Shown: positions 1 to 7,005, counted from the first letter of the stretch. The stretch is 8,660 bases of DNA from Anaerococcus sp. (GCF_030825785.1 NZ_JAPJPG010000053.1:1-8660); one strand, 5' to 3'. The notes: a model not told the origin generated them from the sequence alone. Numbers and translations are program-made.

Positions 1-2
1 AC

Positions 3-65
3 CCTCCATCATATTTTATAACAACTAGAGAAAAATTCAATAAATACCCCCAAGGAAGATTCTAA
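3..65 (+). CDS. Possible C-terminal tail of an upstream gene (partial)
   Basis: From base 3 one plus-strand frame is open and reads PPSYFITTREKFNKYPQGRF before a TAA at 63-65. The residue mix is protein-like and the other two plus frames stop within 30 bases. Twenty codons is too short to identify a family, and in AT-rich DNA an open run this short can arise by chance. No clear terminator follows it. If real, it is the 3' end of a gene that begins left of the window. I do not recognise the product. Confidence 0.2.
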   Translation, partial: PPSYFITTREKFNKYPQGRF

Positions 66-143
66 AAGAAAAGAAAGTCGCTAGTATATTTTCAACCTAG
101 GTTTGATTTATTATATTAATTAGTTATTATATGAAATTAAATG

Positions 144-172
144 TTGATATCTTTATCAATTTGTTGTAGAAT
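144..172 (+). promoter_or_regulatory. Sigma-A-type promoter of the NhaC gene with overlapping palindrome
   Basis: TTGATA (144-149) and TAGAAT (167-172) are separated by exactly 17 bases, a near-consensus vegetative promoter. Transcription would start near 179 and give a leader of about 40 bases. The -35 box is the left arm of a perfect inverted repeat, TTGATA-TCTT-TATCAA (144-159), which could be a repressor or activator site. A weaker alternative pair lies upstream: TTGATT at 103-108 and TATTAT at 125-130. A 10-base palindrome, AACCTAGGTT, is at 94-103. Only the motifs are seen; regulation is inferred. Confidence 0.6.
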
Positions 173-219
173 ATACTTAGTTAATTTATCACGCTAATAT
201 GATTTATAAAGGAGTTATT

Positions 220-1752
220 ATGAAAAAAGACTATAGGCTTCCCTCTTTGTTTGAGGCGATCTTACCTATTATTACTATGATATCATTGATGATTTATGTC
301 TTTGCTTTCGCCAAAGAAGACGGAGAGAGTATTTACGATGCTGCCCACCTTCCTCTTATTATAGGAATTATTGTTGCAACTCTTGTAGGACTTGTTTGCG
401 GAAGAAGTTTTAGGGAAATGGTCGATGGGATGATTGATCGTATCAGTACAACTCTTGATGCGATTTTAATTCTTCTAACTGTTGGCCTTTTGATTTCTTC
501 CTTTATGATTTCAGGAACTATTCCTGCTCTAATCTATTATGGTTTGACTTTCTTAAGCCCTAAGCTTTTCCTTCCAATAGGTTGCATCATCACTGCTCTA
601 GTTGGACTTGCTTGTGGCTCTTCATGGACTGCTACAGCCACCATCGGTATTGCTTTTATGACCATAGGCCAAGGACTTGGGATTAGTCCTGCTATAACTG
701 CAGGTATGGTAATTTCTGGAGCCTATATAGGGGATAAGTTCTCTCCCTTATCAGATACTACAAATCTTGCTGCTGGTGTAGCAAAGACTGGTCTTTTCGA
801 CCACGTTACTGCTATGGTTTCTACAACAGGACCCGTGTTTTTGATAACTCTTATCCTTTATAGCTTCATTTCTTTTAGGATTGATGTTACAAATTATGAT
901 CCAAATATTGCAGAAGGTATTAAGGAAGCCCTCGCTAGTAATTTCAACTTAAATCCCCTTGTTCTTTTGCCAATCCTTTTAATAATTCTTGTCTGTGTTT
1001 TAAGGATCGAGGGACTTGCTGGTGTTATGATTTCTGTTTTCGTGGGTCTAGTTTTTTCAATGATCTTTCAGAAACAAAGAAGTCTTGCGGAAATTTTCGC
1101 AATTCTTCACTATGGCCCAGACATAGAGACAGGCAATGAATTTGTAGATATGGCTCTTTCTAAGGGTGGTATGGATAATCAGATGTGGACGGTAAACTTA
1201 ATCCTTCTTGCAGTTTCTTTCGGCGGGGCCTTGGAGCGCGCTGGAATTATTGAAAGAATATTCGCTAAGCTTAAAGAAAGGATTAATTCGGTTGCAGGTC
1301 TTGTTTTTCTTACCATGGTCACATCGATTTTCTGTGATGCGACTATGTGCGATCAGTTTTTAGGTATTGGAGTCCCTGCTCCCTTGTATGAAGATAAGTA
1401 CGATGAGCTAGGTCTTTCCCGTAATATGCTCTCAAGGACACTAGAAGACGCAGGGACCTTGTGGGCGGTAATGTTTCCATGGACAGCCTGTGGGGCCTAT
1501 CAGATGAAGACTTTGGGAGTAAGTCCTATAAGCTTTTTCCCTTTTGCCTTCGTCAACCTCCTAAATCCAATCTTTGCCCTTATCACAGCTCTTTTAAAGA
1601 GAAATATCTTCTGGGCAGATGGATCTTACACTAATATATTTGGCAAGACTAAGATGAAGAAAATGGCCAAGGCACCAAAGAAATCCCAAGACTTTGCCCT
1701 TGGCCAATTAGAAAAGTTAAGAAAAGAGGGAGAGGTACCTCAGGTAAATTAA
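220..1752 (+). CDS. nhaC: NhaC-family Na+/H+ antiporter
   Basis: This is a 510-residue polytopic membrane protein with about a dozen hydrophobic segments, the usual size for the NhaC family. It carries the family signature GAYIGDKFSPLSDTTNL at residues 167-183, preceded by a glycine/serine-rich GLACGSSWTATATIG stretch (129-143). Conserved polar helices later in the protein contain DATMCDQ (373-379), RTLEDAGT (406-413) and PWTACGAY (420-427). Such proteins export Na+ in exchange for protons. Some relatives, such as Bacillus MleN, exchange malate and lactate instead, so the substrate is not fixed by sequence. I chose the ATG at 220 because AAAGGAG (208-214) sits 5 bases before it. The in-frame ATG at 199 has no ribosome binding site. 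The gene stands alone, with its own promoter (144-172) and a terminator-like stem downstream (1770-1848). Confidence 0.9.
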   Translation: MKKDYRLPSLFEAILPIITMISLMIYVFAFAKEDGESIYDAAHLPLIIGIIVATLVGLVCGRSFREMVDGMIDRISTTLDAILILLTVGLLISSFMISGTIPALIYYGLTFLSPKLFLPIGCIITALVGLACGSSWTATATIGIAFMTIGQGLGISPAITAGMVISGAYIGDKFSPLSDTTNLAAGVAKTGLFDHVTAMVSTTGPVFLITLILYSFISFRIDVTNYDPNIAEGIKEALASNFNLNPLVLLPILLIILVCVLRIEGLAGVMISVFVGLVFSMIFQKQRSLAEIFAILHYGPDIETGNEFVDMALSKGGMDNQMWTVNLILLAVSFGGALERAGIIERIFAKLKERINSVAGLVFLTMVTSIFCDATMCDQFLGIGVPAPLYEDKYDELGLSRNMLSRTLEDAGTLWAVMFPWTACGAYQMKTLGVSPISFFPFAFVNLLNPIFALITALLKRNIFWADGSYTNIFGKTKMKKMAKAPKKSQDFALGQLEKLRKEGEVPQVN

Positions 1753-1769
1753 ATAAAAATTTCCACATT

Positions 1770-1848
1770 AAAAGACGAACTTTTAAACTAGCCTTATAAG
1801 TTAGATTATATGTCCAACTTTGGGGCTGTTTATAATAGCTCGTCTTTT
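1770..1848. terminator. Bidirectional terminator-like stem between convergent genes
   Basis: AAAAGACGA (1770-1778) pairs perfectly with TCGTCTTTT (1840-1848). The stem continues inward with AAAC/GTTT (1785-1788 with 1828-1831) and AGCC/GGCT (1790-1793 with 1824-1827). The T-rich right end serves the plus-strand antiporter gene, and the complementary A-rich left end gives a U-tract for the minus-strand membrane-protein gene. The loop of about 30 bases is longer than in textbook terminators. The placement between two converging stop codons supports the call. Confidence 0.5.
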
Positions 1849-1859
1849 GCTTTTACTTA

Positions 1860-2624
1860 TTAAATGTCGTTTTCTTCTACATAGTCTAGATAGTTATCAG
1901 ATAATCTTGCAAGAACTATTGCTGTTGCAAATACCACATAGACTACCGCTATTAGGGATAAGAGACTTAGAATTAGAACAAAGCCCATTCCTGCATCATT
2001 TCCACCCCAAGTCATCATCAATACTACAATAACAATAGCTATGATTAATGGGATAATTATATATTTTAAATATACCATTATAGTCTTTCCAGCAAGGTCC
2101 TTACCAATCTTAAAAATATTTCCTATTGATTCTTTAAGACTTTCCTTCCTCTCATTTCCTACAAGCTTATCTGCCAGATAAAAGTTAGCGTAAGTTATAA
2201 GAATTGAAAATACCAAGGATACTACAGCCACTAAAATAACTGTAAGTATCATACCAATGCTTTTTCCCATACCATTGGCTATTATATTTTGGACAAAGAC
2301 TGCTCCTCCACCCAAAAGTCCAATGCCCATAGTAAATAGGCTAGCGATTAACGATAGTATAATATTTATAAGAATAATTCTTCCTGTAATTAGATTTACT
2401 TGATTAAGATACTCTCCAACAGATCCCATTCTGTTTCTTATAAGTCCACTAGCTATGGCAAATTGAAACAAAAGAGAAATTAGAGATGTAATAAGTCCTG
2501 CAATAATAGTCAAAACAGCTGAGTCCTGACTTATATATTCAAATAATCTGCTAGTTATAATAGCAACTACAATTCCTATAAATTGAATTATAACTATAGA
2601 TGATAATTTGTATTCTCTTTTCAT
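1860..2624 (-). CDS. Six-helix integral membrane protein of unknown function
   Basis: This 254-residue protein has six strongly hydrophobic segments, at about residues 8-26, 37-60, 82-104, 123-147, 186-206 and 213-238. A basic cytosolic-looking loop (about 150-180, LVGNERKESLKESIGNIFKIGKDL) lies between helices four and five. The last 15 residues are acidic. There is no signal peptide separate from the first helix, and no catalytic or transporter motif that I recognise. The overall shape resembles small uncharacterised Firmicutes membrane proteins with a helix-bundle core; I would not assign a family. The start is firm: AAAAGGAGG (2629-2637) precedes the ATG by 4 bases, and a promoter lies just upstream. 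It is transcribed alone and converges on the NhaC gene. Confidence 0.8.
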   Translation of the reverse strand: MKREYKLSSIVIIQFIGIVVAIITSRLFEYISQDSAVLTIIAGLITSLISLLFQFAIASGLIRNRMGSVGEYLNQVNLITGRIILINIILSLIASLFTMGIGLLGGGAVFVQNIIANGMGKSIGMILTVILVAVVSLVFSILITYANFYLADKLVGNERKESLKESIGNIFKIGKDLAGKTIMVYLKYIIIPLIIAIVIVVLMMTWGGNDAGMGFVLILSLLSLIAVVYVVFATAIVLARLSDNYLDYVEENDI

Positions 2625-2643
2625 AGAGCCTCCTTTTGTATAA

Positions 2644-2672
2644 ATTATATCATTAATGGGTACTTATCACAA
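2644..2672 (-). promoter_or_regulatory. Sigma-A-type promoter of the six-helix membrane protein gene
   Basis: On the minus strand, TTGTGA (2667-2672) and a perfect TATAAT (2644-2649) are separated by 17 bases. The predicted start of transcription is a few bases upstream of the strong ribosome binding site at 2629-2637, giving a very short leader. It separates this gene from the cysteine hydrolase gene upstream. Confidence 0.65.
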
Positions 2673-2694
2673 AGAAACTTCTACAATTCATTAG

Positions 2695-2717
2695 AAAGAC
2701 CTAGAAAAGAAGTCTTT
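2695..2717 (-). terminator. Weak terminator-like hairpin after the cysteine hydrolase gene
   Basis: Directly after the stop codon, AAAGAC and GTCTTT (2712-2717 and 2695-2700 on the plus strand) form a 6-bp stem with an 11-base loop, and the minus strand continues TCTAAT. The stem is AT-rich and the T-run is short. It would be a poor intrinsic terminator, so read-through into the membrane protein gene is possible. Confidence 0.3.
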
Positions 2718-2718
2718 A

Positions 2719-3318
2719 TTATCTTAAGCTCTTAACCAAATTTGAAATAAACTTAAAGTGAGGATCCTTTGAGTCTCTTGCTATATCGAATAAGACCATC
2801 TCAGTATTTACAAGAACTGCGCCCATTTGCCCGAGGCTTGTTAGGGCTGTCGCCTTAAGCTCTTCTGTAAAGGAAGATACTGCATCTTCTACTAGGAAGA
2901 CTTCAAGACCCATATCGAGGAGGCTCCTTACTGTTTGGTAGATACAAACGTGTCCTTCCGCTCCAACTACAAGGACCTTCTTAATATCTTTCTTCTCAAT
3001 AAAATCTACTACTTCTGGAATAGCTGCATCGAAAAGAGACTTTGCAAAGATCTTATCCTCTTCGATTAATTCCAAAAGCCTGTCATCACTCCTACCAAGT
3101 CCCTTTGGATATTGCTCTGTAGCTAGATAATTCATATCATATTCCTTAAAGGCCTTAAGGAGAGTTAAGGTGTTTGTTACAGTCTTCTCTCCATTTTCCA
3201 TAGTCTTCATTAGCTTTGGTTGCTCGTCTACTACGAGTAGCAGAGTCTTTTCCCTATTTTGATAAATATCTTCTTCCAATGAGTTTATATAAAACTTGCT
3301 ATCTAATTTTCTTGCCAT
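2719..3318 (-). CDS. Isochorismatase-family cysteine hydrolase
   Basis: This 199-residue cytosolic protein has the length and order of the isochorismatase-like hydrolase superfamily. The presumed catalytic triad is visible: Asp31 in LLVVDEQ, Lys93 in FAKSLF, and Cys125 in VVGAEGHVCIYQT. The motif EGHVC differs by one residue from the common ETHVC. The C-terminal VEDAVSSF (143-150) region and the late GAVLVNTEMVLFD strand also fit. Members split C-N or C-O bonds in small amides, for example nicotinamidase, ureidoacrylate hydrolase and YcaC-like enzymes. The substrate cannot be read from this sequence, and I see no clear nicotinamidase metal-site motif. Its ATG lies inside the end of the radical SAM gene, with a 16-base overlap, and AGGGGG stands just upstream. 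The two genes are therefore probably co-transcribed and translationally coupled. Confidence 0.82.
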   Translation of the reverse strand: MARKLDSKFYINSLEEDIYQNREKTLLLVVDEQPKLMKTMENGEKTVTNTLTLLKAFKEYDMNYLATEQYPKGLGRSDDRLLELIEEDKIFAKSLFDAAIPEVVDFIEKKDIKKVLVVGAEGHVCIYQTVRSLLDMGLEVFLVEDAVSSFTEELKATALTSLGQMGAVLVNTEMVLFDIARDSKDPHFKFISNLVKSLR

Positions 3319-4232
3319 AAATCCCCCTGTCTATAATCTTTTACTTTCATCACTCTATCAATTGTAGCCAAAATCTTCGTCTTATTCTTAGACCATAAGG
3401 GAAAGGCGATTACCTCCCTTAGCCCATCTCCTGTGAGCCTATTAATAACTACATCAGGATCAAGTCTTCTAAGCATGGCTACTACTATTGCTACATATGA
3501 ATCATTATCCATAGTGTAGGCTATTTCCTTCCTCTCGTAGAAATCTAAAAGCCTGGTTTCCTTTTCAATATAGAGATTATGAATCTTGACTCCCCAAATA
3601 TTTCTAGAATTGATATAGGAGATATCCGCCAGATAATCTCCCATATCTTCGTAAGGAAGGCCTACAATAATATGGACTAATATATTTATGCCCAAATTCT
3701 TAAGTTTTAACAAACCTTTATCAAATTCCTCATGACTGTATCCCCTATTTATAAGAGAAATCGTCTTTTCATTTACGCTTTGCATGCCAAGCTCCACTAC
3801 GAGGAAGGTCTTTGCCTTTAGCTCATCCAAAAGCTCCAAGACCTCATCTTTTAAGCAATCAGCCCTAGTAGCTATAAAAAGACCTACTATATCTTCTTGA
3901 GAAATGGCTTCATAAAACATTTCTCTCATCTTATCCACATCCCCGTAAGTATTGGTAAAATTTTGAAAATAAGCTATATAGGCCTCATCCCTACCAGGTT
4001 TTGACAAAAGCTTTTTCTGATAAGAAATCTGACGAGAAATACTTCCCTTCTCTCTAAAGGTCCACTCGCCTGAGCCAGTATCGGAACAATAGATACAACC
4101 TAGGGAAGAAAGAGCCCCGTCTCTATTAGGACAAGTAAATCCGCCATCTAATGGAAGCTTGATAACCTTCTTATGAAATTTTCTCTTGAAAAATGAATCC
4201 AGGTCCTTATATCGCTTTTTATTTATTTCCAT
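3303..4232 (-). CDS. TIGR01212-type (YhcC-like) radical SAM protein
   Basis: This 309-residue protein opens with the hallmark of the YhcC/TIGR01212 radical SAM family: GFTCPNRDG followed by GCIYC. It supplies three cysteines (Cys34, Cys46, Cys49) in a C-x11-C-x2-C arrangement, instead of the usual C-x3-C-x2-C, to hold a 4Fe-4S cluster. Further family blocks are YFQNFTNTY (88-96), VELGMQS (146-152), VHIIVGLPYED (186-196) and RLTGDG (265-270). The members would cleave S-adenosylmethionine to a 5'-deoxyadenosyl radical, but I know of no firmly established substrate. The ATG at 4232 has no Shine-Dalgarno sequence. Instead a TATAAT box ends 6 bases before it, suggesting a leaderless message. The N-terminus fits the family, so a later start is unlikely. 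The cysteine hydrolase gene overlaps its 3' end by 16 bases. Confidence 0.88.
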   Translation of the reverse strand: MEINKKRYKDLDSFFKRKFHKKVIKLPLDGGFTCPNRDGALSSLGCIYCSDTGSGEWTFREKGSISRQISYQKKLLSKPGRDEAYIAYFQNFTNTYGDVDKMREMFYEAISQEDIVGLFIATRADCLKDEVLELLDELKAKTFLVVELGMQSVNEKTISLINRGYSHEEFDKGLLKLKNLGINILVHIIVGLPYEDMGDYLADISYINSRNIWGVKIHNLYIEKETRLLDFYERKEIAYTMDNDSYVAIVVAMLRRLDPDVVINRLTGDGLREVIAFPLWSKNKTKILATIDRVMKVKDYRQGDLWQEN

Positions 4233-4238
4233 AATTAC

Positions 4239-4267
4239 ATTATAACATCTTTATCTCGTAAGGTAAA
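4239..4267 (-). promoter_or_regulatory. Promoter abutting the radical SAM start codon (leaderless type)
   Basis: In the 36-base gap after the M20 gene, the minus strand has TTTACC (4262-4267), a 17-base spacer and a perfect TATAAT (4239-4244). Only 6 bases separate the -10 box from the ATG at 4232, so transcription would begin at or within a base or two of the start codon. No AGGAGG-like sequence lies between them. This would give the radical SAM/hydrolase pair its own promoter in addition to any read-through from the M20 gene. Confidence 0.5.
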
Positions 4268-4268
4268 T

Positions 4269-5441
4269 CTATAGACTTTGACTGAAATATTTTCTAGCAT
4301 AGCTAATAAAATACTCAGATCCTGTCTTCATGGCACTTTCGTCTATTTTAAAGATTCCACTATGATGTGGGTGATCTTCATCGTTTATCTTTGCTCCTAG
4401 AAACATCATAGCTCCAGGTATATGAGTCAGATATTTAGCAAAATCCTCTCCACCCATACGAGGTTCGTGATTTACAACATTTTCTTCTCCTATGATTTCT
4501 CCTGCAACCCTTCTAGCAAACTCGCTAGCTTCTTTTTCATTTACGGTTGCTGGAGTACCAAAGTTATATTCGAATTTGTATTTTGCTTCATTAGCATCGC
4601 ATATTCCCTTTATTACTGTATCCATCATTTGGGGTAATTTATCGCGAAGCTTATTATCAAAGGATCTGGTAGTTCCTAGAAGCTCTGCCCTATCTGGGAT
4701 TACATTTTCAGTATTGCCAGAATTAAAGGCAGTTACAGATAAGACCATGGACTTACTAGGCTTATTTTTTCTGGATACTATATTTTGGAGATTTTGAACT
4801 ATAAGTGATCCTACTGCTATAGGATCTATAGTAAGGTGAGGTTCTGATCCATGGCCACCATTTCCTATAATCTCTAGCCTAAAGGTATCAGCTGATGCCA
4901 TAACTGGCCCTTCTTGGATAGCAACTTCGCCGGATTTTAGAGAACTTCTGATATGAAGAGCTATTATCCTGTCTACCCCTTCTTTTTCTAAAATCTTTTC
5001 TTCTATAACATGTTTGGCACCAGAATCTTTTATAAATTCCTCAGCTGGTTGAAATAACAAGACAATCTTACCGAGTTCATCTTTCATTGTCACTAGTTTT
5101 TTGGCAGCTCCTAAAAGAATAGCTGCGTGAGTGTCATGTCCACAAGCATGCATTACTCCCCTACTTTTGGATTTGAAAGCAAGGTCAGTCTTCTCTTCAA
5201 TGGGAAGCGCATCTATATCTGCCCTAATGGCAAGTACCTTACCACTCTTGTTAGGATTAATAATTCCAAGTACACCAGTTCCTATTATTTTTCTTGCCTC
5301 TATTCCTAGTTTGGTCAGCTCATTTAAAATATAGGTCGAAGTTTTTTCCTCATGCCAGCTTAGTTCTGGATGCTCATGGAAATATCTCCTGTGCTCAATA
5401 ATATATTCTTCTAAATCTTTATCTACATACTTGTATGGCAT
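4269..5441 (-). CDS. M20 (M20D-like) metal-dependent amidohydrolase
   Basis: This 390-residue cytosolic enzyme belongs to the M20 family of aminoacylase, hippurate hydrolase and IAA-amino-acid hydrolase-like proteins. The catalytic domain shows FHEHPELSWHE (21-31), RADIDALPIEE (73-83), MHACGHDTHAA (98-107, with Cys100 and His102 as metal ligands), QPAEE (131-135, catalytic and ligand glutamates) and His163. The dimerisation/lid domain begins near GNGGHGSEPH (193-202). The C-terminal catalytic part has GGEDFA (330-335) and the final histidine ligand in HPHHSG (357-362). It should hydrolyse N-acyl amino acids or similar amides; the exact substrate is unknown. AAGGGGG stands 7 bases before the ATG at 5441. 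The leader upstream carries inverted repeats. The radical SAM gene follows 36 bases later. Confidence 0.9.
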   Translation of the reverse strand: MPYKYVDKDLEEYIIEHRRYFHEHPELSWHEEKTSTYILNELTKLGIEARKIIGTGVLGIINPNKSGKVLAIRADIDALPIEEKTDLAFKSKSRGVMHACGHDTHAAILLGAAKKLVTMKDELGKIVLLFQPAEEFIKDSGAKHVIEEKILEKEGVDRIIALHIRSSLKSGEVAIQEGPVMASADTFRLEIIGNGGHGSEPHLTIDPIAVGSLIVQNLQNIVSRKNKPSKSMVLSVTAFNSGNTENVIPDRAELLGTTRSFDNKLRDKLPQMMDTVIKGICDANEAKYKFEYNFGTPATVNEKEASEFARRVAGEIIGEENVVNHEPRMGGEDFAKYLTHIPGAMMFLGAKINDEDHPHHSGIFKIDESAMKTGSEYFISYARKYFSQSL

Positions 5442-5458
5442 ATATCCCCCTTCTTATT

Positions 5459-5480
5459 ATCGGAAATATAATTTTCCGAT
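5459..5480. repeat. Perfect 8-bp inverted repeat just upstream of the M20 ribosome binding site
   Basis: ATCGGAAA (5459-5466) and TTTCCGAT (5473-5480) are exact reverse complements separated by 6 bases. The repeat lies in the predicted leader of the M20 gene, about 10 bases upstream of its ribosome binding site. It could be a regulator-binding palindrome or an RNA hairpin affecting translation. It is not followed by a T-run on the minus strand, so a terminator is unlikely. Confidence 0.5.
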
Positions 5481-5493
5481 ATTTAAAGCTTAA

Positions 5494-5534
5494 ACTCAGA
5501 AATATTAAAGCTTGAAGGGCATAACTTCCTGAGT
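5494..5534 (-). repeat. Stem-loop in the predicted M20 leader
   Basis: ACTCAG (5494-5499) pairs with CTGAGT (5529-5534), and an inner GAAG/CTTC pairing adds to the stem with a 14-base unpaired stretch on one side. On the minus strand the motif AAGCTTTAATATTTC is partly repeated just downstream as AAGCTTTAAATATCG. No T-box, SAM or other riboswitch motif that I know is visible. It may simply be leader structure. Confidence 0.3.
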
Positions 5535-5561
5535 CTATCTATAGCTTTTAGCTCATTTTAA

Positions 5562-5589
5562 AATATAATAGGACTATATAAAATATCAA
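5562..5589 (-). promoter_or_regulatory. Candidate promoter of the M20 amidohydrolase gene
   Basis: On the minus strand TTGATA (5584-5589) is followed after 16 bases by TATATT (5562-5567). The predicted leader is about 110 bases and contains both leader inverted repeats. Other TATAAT-like strings exist nearby (for example minus-strand 5599-5604), but their -35 matches are poor. Confidence 0.45.
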
Positions 5590-5603
5590 TTTATTAAAAT
5601 TAT

Positions 5604-5627
5604 ATACCCTAGTATATTACTAGGTAT
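5604..5627. repeat. Operator-like palindrome upstream of the M20 promoter
   Basis: ATACCCTAGTA (5604-5614) and TACTAGGTAT (5618-5627) are reverse complements apart from one extra C, with a 3-base centre. It lies about 15 bases upstream of the proposed -35 box of the M20 gene, a position typical of activator or repressor sites. There is no T-run on either side. Elsewhere in the 377-base gap (5442-5818) I see a small hairpin at 5680-5697 and the alanine dehydrogenase terminator, and no gene. Confidence 0.4.
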
Positions 5628-5750
5628 TATATTTTATCTAAGAAAGATCGCAAATATTTTATCAATTATTTCAATTTTTTATCTTTCGTAAAAGATATTA
5701 GCCAAAAAGTTTTTATATTGATTTTTAGCGCTTTGTTTCTAATTCCTAAT

Positions 5751-5795
5751 AAAAAAACTACCAGCCCTACTGATAAAAGTCTGGCTTGGTAGTTT
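5751..5795 (-). terminator. Rho-independent terminator of alanine dehydrogenase
   Basis: Read on the minus strand, AAACTACC-A-AGCC pairs with GGCT-GGTAGTTT, a 12-bp stem with one bulged base and a 16-base loop. It is followed by an uninterrupted T-run (A5751-A5757 on the plus strand). The stem begins about 24 bases after the stop codon. This is the clearest intrinsic terminator in the window, and it isolates the dehydrogenase from the M20 gene downstream. Confidence 0.9.
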
Positions 5796-5818
5796 AAGAT
5801 TATTATATATTTTCTATA

Positions 5819-6934
5819 TTATTCAGCTATATCTAGCTCTTTGTACTCGTGATCAGTATCTTTAGCTACTGGTTCATAAGTTACATAACCATCGTAGGTA
5901 TTGACACCTTTTATTAATTCTGGGAATCTCTCACAAGCTGCTTTTAGACCCATATCTGCTAGGGCCTTGGCGTATCTGGTTGTTGCATTTGATAGGGCGT
6001 AAGTTGATGTCATAGCTACTGCACCTGGGATATTTGCTACTGCGTAGTGGATTACACCGTGTTCGATAAATATTGGGTTGGTGTGGCTTGTTGGTCTTCC
6101 CTTTGTTAGGTCAGTTGAACCACCTTGATCTATAGCCACGTCTACTATTACAGATCCTTCCTTCATTTGCTTAACCATATCTTCTTTGATAAGTTGTGGC
6201 GCACGAGCACCTGGGATTAGGACTGTAGATATTACAAGGTCAGCGTTTTTAACTGCTTCTTCGATGTTTAGTGGGTTAGAATATAGGGTTTCGATCTTAT
6301 CTGGGAATATGTTGTATAGTTGAGTTAAGGCATCGATATTTACATCAAGAACTGTAACTCTTGCTCCCATTCCTACTGCTATTCTTGTTGCAGCTGTTCC
6401 TACAGTACCTGCACCTACGATTACAACGTTGGCAGGTCTAACTCCTGGTACACCTTGAAGTAGGATTCCACGTCCGCCTTTTGGTTTTGTGAGATATTGT
6501 GCTCCCTCTTGAACTGCCATTCTACCTGCGACTTCTGACATTGGACGTAGGAGTGGTAGTTTGTTGTCAAGTTGAACTGTCTCAAAACCAATTCCTGTAA
6601 CCTTGTTTTCAATAAGAGCATCTGTTAGCTCAGGGTTACTTGCAAGGTGAAGGTAGGTGTAGATTATCAGTCCTTCTCTAAAGTATTTATATTCTTCCTT
6701 TAAAGGTTCCTTAACCTTGTAGATGATATCTGCATTTTCCCAAACTTCAGCAGCTGAATCTACTATTTCTGCTCCAGCTTCTTTATAGTCTTCATCGCTG
6801 ATTCCAGATGCAAGTCCTGCACCAGTTTCTATAATAACTTTGTTTCCTGATTTAGTTAGTTCTGTACAAGCTCCAGGGATAATTGCCACTCTGGATTCTT
6901 GATCTTTTAATTCTTTAGGTATTCCAATAATCAA
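5819..6934 (-). CDS. ald: Alanine dehydrogenase (TTG start)
   Basis: This 371-residue enzyme catalyses the reversible NAD-dependent conversion of L-alanine to pyruvate and ammonia. It is close to the usual 370 residues of the family and starts with the typical IIGIPKE. Substrate and catalytic residues are in place: Arg15 in ESRVA, Lys75 in YKVKEP, His96 in TYLHLA and the aspartate in VDVAIDQGG (about 269). The Rossmann fold shows VIVGAGTVG (171-179) and its acidic partner in VLDVN (196-199). The start is the TTG at 6934, because AAAAGGAGG (6942-6950) lies 7 bases upstream. An in-frame ATG at 6985 would put 17 unlikely residues in front and overlaps the promoter. The gene is monocistronic between its own promoter (6958-6985) and a strong terminator (5751-5795), and is divergent from the HAD gene. 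Confidence 0.95.
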   Translation of the reverse strand: MIIGIPKELKDQESRVAIIPGACTELTKSGNKVIIETGAGLASGISDEDYKEAGAEIVDSAAEVWENADIIYKVKEPLKEEYKYFREGLIIYTYLHLASNPELTDALIENKVTGIGFETVQLDNKLPLLRPMSEVAGRMAVQEGAQYLTKPKGGRGILLQGVPGVRPANVVIVGAGTVGTAATRIAVGMGARVTVLDVNIDALTQLYNIFPDKIETLYSNPLNIEEAVKNADLVISTVLIPGARAPQLIKEDMVKQMKEGSVIVDVAIDQGGSTDLTKGRPTSHTNPIFIEHGVIHYAVANIPGAVAMTSTYALSNATTRYAKALADMGLKAACERFPELIKGVNTYDGYVTYEPVAKDTDHEYKELDIAE

Positions 6935-6941
6935 AACAATT

Positions 6942-6950
6942 CCTCCTTTT
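6942..6950 (-). promoter_or_regulatory. Ribosome binding site that fixes the TTG start of ald
   Basis: The minus strand reads AAAAGGAGG here, a near-perfect anti-16S match, 7 bases before the TTG at 6934. No ATG or GTG lies at suitable spacing, so TTG is the initiator. Confidence 0.85.
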
Positions 6951-6957
6951 GTATTAC

Positions 6958-6985
6958 TATATAAATATATACCCAAAACAAGCAA
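6958..6985 (-). promoter_or_regulatory. Candidate promoter of alanine dehydrogenase
   Basis: On the minus strand TTGCTT (6980-6985) precedes TATATA (6958-6963) by 16 bases; an 18-base spacer to TATAGT also fits. Transcription would start next to the ribosome binding site. The boxes lie in the 83-base divergent region shared with the HAD gene, so the two promoters face away from each other with about 20 bases between their outer boxes. Confidence 0.45.
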
Positions 6986-7005
6986 AATTAATGATTTTTA
7001 TAGAG

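Noticed and set aside
1820..2032. Plus-strand ORF of 70 residues
   Set aside because: It lies almost wholly antisense to the six-helix membrane protein gene, has a leucine-rich low-complexity sequence and no ribosome binding site.
4422..5334. Several plus-strand ORFs of 60-101 residues
   Set aside because: They are antisense shadows of the M20 amidohydrolase, without ribosome binding sites or recognisable motifs.
6421..6621. Minus-strand ORF of 66 residues
   Set aside because: It is an alternative frame inside alanine dehydrogenase, which is unambiguous.
6935..6985. Upstream ATG for alanine dehydrogenase adding 17 residues
   Set aside because: The extension runs through the ribosome binding site and the proposed promoter; TTG at 6934 fits the spacing and the family N-terminus.
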